From positions 1 through 5,513 of the forward strand of contig JACCTJ010000335.1 of the NCBI GenBank assembly GCA_013812485.1: 5,513 bases of DNA. The letters run 5' to 3'. This stretch comes from Thermoleophilaceae bacterium (GTDB lineage: Bacteria > Actinomycetota > Thermoleophilia > Solirubrobacterales > Thermoleophilaceae). Position numbers and translations under genes: made by a program. Of the stretch, positions 4,193-5,513 are shown piece after piece. Each line of letters opens with the position of its first letter. The first letter of the stretch is position 1. A model generated the notes under the pieces. That model searched no databases. It was given only the letters and a program-made list of their open reading frames with translations, and had not been told where the DNA came from.

Positions 4193-5385
4193 GCGATCAA
4201 GGCGTCGTAGACGGCGAGCGGGCGCTGCTCGACCGAGACTTCGGGCTCGGGTTCTCCGCGGCGGGCGCGCAGCGCCCTGGCGTGCTCGAGCGCCGTGATC
4301 GTGCGGTTCTTGGCGAACGACCGCTCGTGGCGGGCGGCGAGCTCACCGCTGTCCAGGCAGAGCGCGGTGATCTCGCGCTGGGAGGCGCGGACCTCGACGC
4401 GCCGGCCCACCAGGTTCGGGTCGAGCGAGTAGTCGTTTCGGTCGAAGCGCAGATGCGGATCCGGGGGCACCCTGAGCACCCAGCGGCGGTCGACCTCGGG
4501 CTCGCGCTCGGGCAGCGCCCGCATCAGCTCGCGTTCCTCGACGAGCCGGTCGATCGGACGGGCGCGCAGCGTCTTGTGCGTGCGGGCGTTGGCCTTCTCG
4601 AACCACGCGTCGAGCTGGAGCTGGAAGTCGCGCTCGTTCGCGAAGCGCCGTCCCGGCTCGAAGTTCGTCTCCATGTAGCCCTGCAGGCGCTCGACGCAGC
4701 CCTTGGCTTGCGGGTCTGCCGGCTCGCAGAAGTGCCAGTCGACGGGCAGCCGGCCGCAGAAGCCGGCGTAGACGTCGGTCGGTCGGCCAGCACCAGAGTG
4801 CAGACAGCCCTCACGATCCCACACCATCAGCTGCGGCAGCGCGCCGAGCGACCACAGGCAGCGACCCATCCCCCAGAGCACGTCCGGCGCCTCCTTGCTG
4901 AAGATCAGCGCGCCCGCCCCGGCGCGCGAGTAGCCCAGGCACGAGACGACGACCCACGCCCGCCTGCTCTGGCCGTAGCCCACCGAGACCGGCTCGGAGG
5001 GCTCCCATAGATCCCACTGGCAGATCTCGCCGGGGCGGTAAACCGTCCGCTGATGCGTCCGCGCCTTCATGAACAGCGGCCGCACCTCGCGCAAGTAGTC
5101 ATCGACGATCGACTTTGAGCCATCGAAACCGAGCGGCTCGATCAGCTCGCGAACCCGCACCCCGGTGAGCTTTGCGTCGCCGCGCAGCAGCTCGTGGATC
5201 TCCTCCTTGAACGGATCGAGCTTCGACGGCCGCCGCGGACAACGGAACCCCGGCGGCTCCGGCGAGCGCAACGCCAGCCGGATCGTGTTGCGCGCCAGCC
5301 CCGTCCGGCGCCCCAGCTCCTTGATCGGGACGCCGCGAACAAAGTGTTCCCTGCGCAGCTCGGCCCAGCGCTCCACCTCAAGCAC
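4189..5385 (-). CDS. istA: IS21-family transposase IstA
   Basis: This is the DDE integrase-type transposase that cuts and joins the element's ends. Numbering from the GTG at 5385 gives 398 residues. A helix-turn-helix lies at about 19-40 (VPIKELGRRTGLARNTIR). The integrase core follows with D125 in CQWDLW, D190 in MVWDREG and E232 in GCVERLQGYMETN, then a C-terminal DNA-binding part including RNDYSLDP. I chose this GTG because GGGAG lies about seven bases upstream and the resulting start, (M)LEVERWAELRREH, resembles how IstA proteins usually begin. The frame is open further to a TTG at 5469 (426 residues), but that codon lies inside terminal repeat R2, within its conserved TTGACC, and the extension is a Gly-rich run unlike the family. 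The gene is intact and overlaps istB by four bases. Confidence 0.93.
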   Translation of the reverse strand: MLEVERWAELRREHFVRGVPIKELGRRTGLARNTIRLALRSPEPPGFRCPRRPSKLDPFKEEIHELLRGDAKLTGVRVRELIEPLGFDGSKSIVDDYLREVRPLFMKARTHQRTVYRPGEICQWDLWEPSEPVSVGYGQSRRAWVVVSCLGYSRAGAGALIFSKEAPDVLWGMGRCLWSLGALPQLMVWDREGCLHSGAGRPTDVYAGFCGRLPVDWHFCEPADPQAKGCVERLQGYMETNFEPGRRFANERDFQLQLDAWFEKANARTHKTLRARPIDRLVEERELMRALPEREPEVDRRWVLRVPPDPHLRFDRNDYSLDPNLVGRRVEVRASQREITALCLDSGELAARHERSFAKNRTITALEHARALRARRGEPEPEVSVEQRPLAVYDALIA

Positions 5386-5461
5386 GACCCTTCTCCCGGT
5401 CTCGGTGACAGCAACCGAGCCAGGCTCACCAAGCCCCCGGACACCTCCGCCACCGCCCGAG
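5386..5461 (-). promoter_or_regulatory. istA leader region
   Basis: This is the short stretch between the inner right-end repeat and the preferred istA start. On the minus strand TTGACC (5469-5464) within repeat R2 resembles a -35 box pointing at istA. I cannot find a convincing -10 box about 17 bp further on. The Shine-Dalgarno-like GGGAG lies at about 5397-5393. Overlap of promoter and transposase-binding repeats would allow self-repression, which is inference only. Confidence 0.3.
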
Positions 5462-5505
5462 GGGGTCAATTCTCAACCGGCGAAGGGGGGTCAGTTTCCC
5501 ACCGG
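5462..5505 (-). repeat. Right-end tandem repeats of the IS21-like element (R1, R2)
   Basis: On the minus strand the outer copy R1 (5505-5487) reads CCGGTGGGAAACTGACCCC and the inner copy R2 (5480-5462) reads CCGGTTGAGAATTGACCCC. They sit at the same offsets from the tip as L1 and L2 at the left end. R1 is the most divergent of the four copies. The tip beyond R1 is TGTCGGCG, ending at the last base of the window. Confidence 0.85.
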
Positions 5506-5513
5506 CGCCGACA

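Larger units (their letters stand above)
3190..5513 (-). mobile_element. IS21-family insertion sequence, complete
   Basis: This 2324-bp element carries istA and istB on the minus strand between matching ends. The left end starts TGTCAAGG at 3190. The right end, read on the minus strand from 5513, starts TGTCGGCG. At each end two copies of a 19-bp repeat (consensus near CCGGTTGAGAATTGACCCC) follow at offsets 9-27 and 34-52, with identical spacing at both ends. TG at the tips, multiple terminal repeats and the istA-istB pair are all features of IS21 elements. The window ends exactly at the inferred right tip, so target duplication cannot be checked. The element has cut the membrane-protein gene starting at 2947. 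Confidence 0.9.

Noticed and set aside
4282..5010. Plus-strand ORF of 242 codons opposite istA
   Set aside because: It is long, but entirely antisense to istA, whose DDE core is intact. Long antisense frames are expected at this GC content.
1..5513. CRISPR array or origin-like iterons
   Set aside because: No regularly spaced repeat set occurs apart from the two-copy terminal repeats of the IS21-like element, which are explained by that element.
3190..5513. Composite transposon formed by the two insertion sequences
   Set aside because: They belong to different families with unrelated ends, so they cannot mobilise the interval between them as a pair.

Overview
The window is a GC-rich bacterial segment with frequent GTG starts and strong GGAGG-type ribosome binding sites. 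Composition and transposon type would fit an actinobacterium (Actinomycetota), but no core gene is present, so this assignment is tentative. It looks like an accessory region: two complete-looking insertion sequences flank a short stretch of damaged cargo genes and tRNA-like fragments.

Layout, left to right. (1) Positions 1-62, minus strand: the first 20 codons of a gene that runs off the left edge, with an excellent ribosome binding site. (2) About 97-1806: an IS1182-family element with one intact DDE transposase gene (1727 to 240, minus strand), about 20-bp imperfect terminal inverted repeats and the palindrome CTAG at both outer edges. (3) 1811-2735, plus strand: two overlapping-frame ORFs that read best as one gene of about 290 codons broken by a frameshift between 2172 and 2230. 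The second half carries R-N-x-x-x-H, the signature of HEPN-fold RNases, and the helices expected before it lie in the first half. (4) 2729-2843: tRNA-like pieces on the minus strand, comprising a perfect T-arm with 3' acceptor strand followed 3 nt later by a perfect D-arm with 5' acceptor strand. (5) 2947-3189: the N-terminal 81 codons of a small two-helix membrane protein. (6) 3190-5513: a complete IS21-family element with istA and istB overlapping by ATGA and two tandem 19-bp repeats at each end. Its outer end coincides with the last base of the window.

How the parts relate. Removing the IS1182-like element leaves about 76 bp between two divergently transcribed genes, the left-edge gene and the HEPN-like gene, so the element landed in a shared promoter region. 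The IS21-like element landed inside the membrane-protein gene and supplies its new stop codon. IstA (DDE integrase) and IstB (AAA+ ATPase) are a standard transposition pair. The parts most worth following up are the frameshifted HEPN-like gene and the order of the tRNA fragments, 3' half before 5' half, which is either a decayed tandem array or possibly a circularly permuted tRNA gene.
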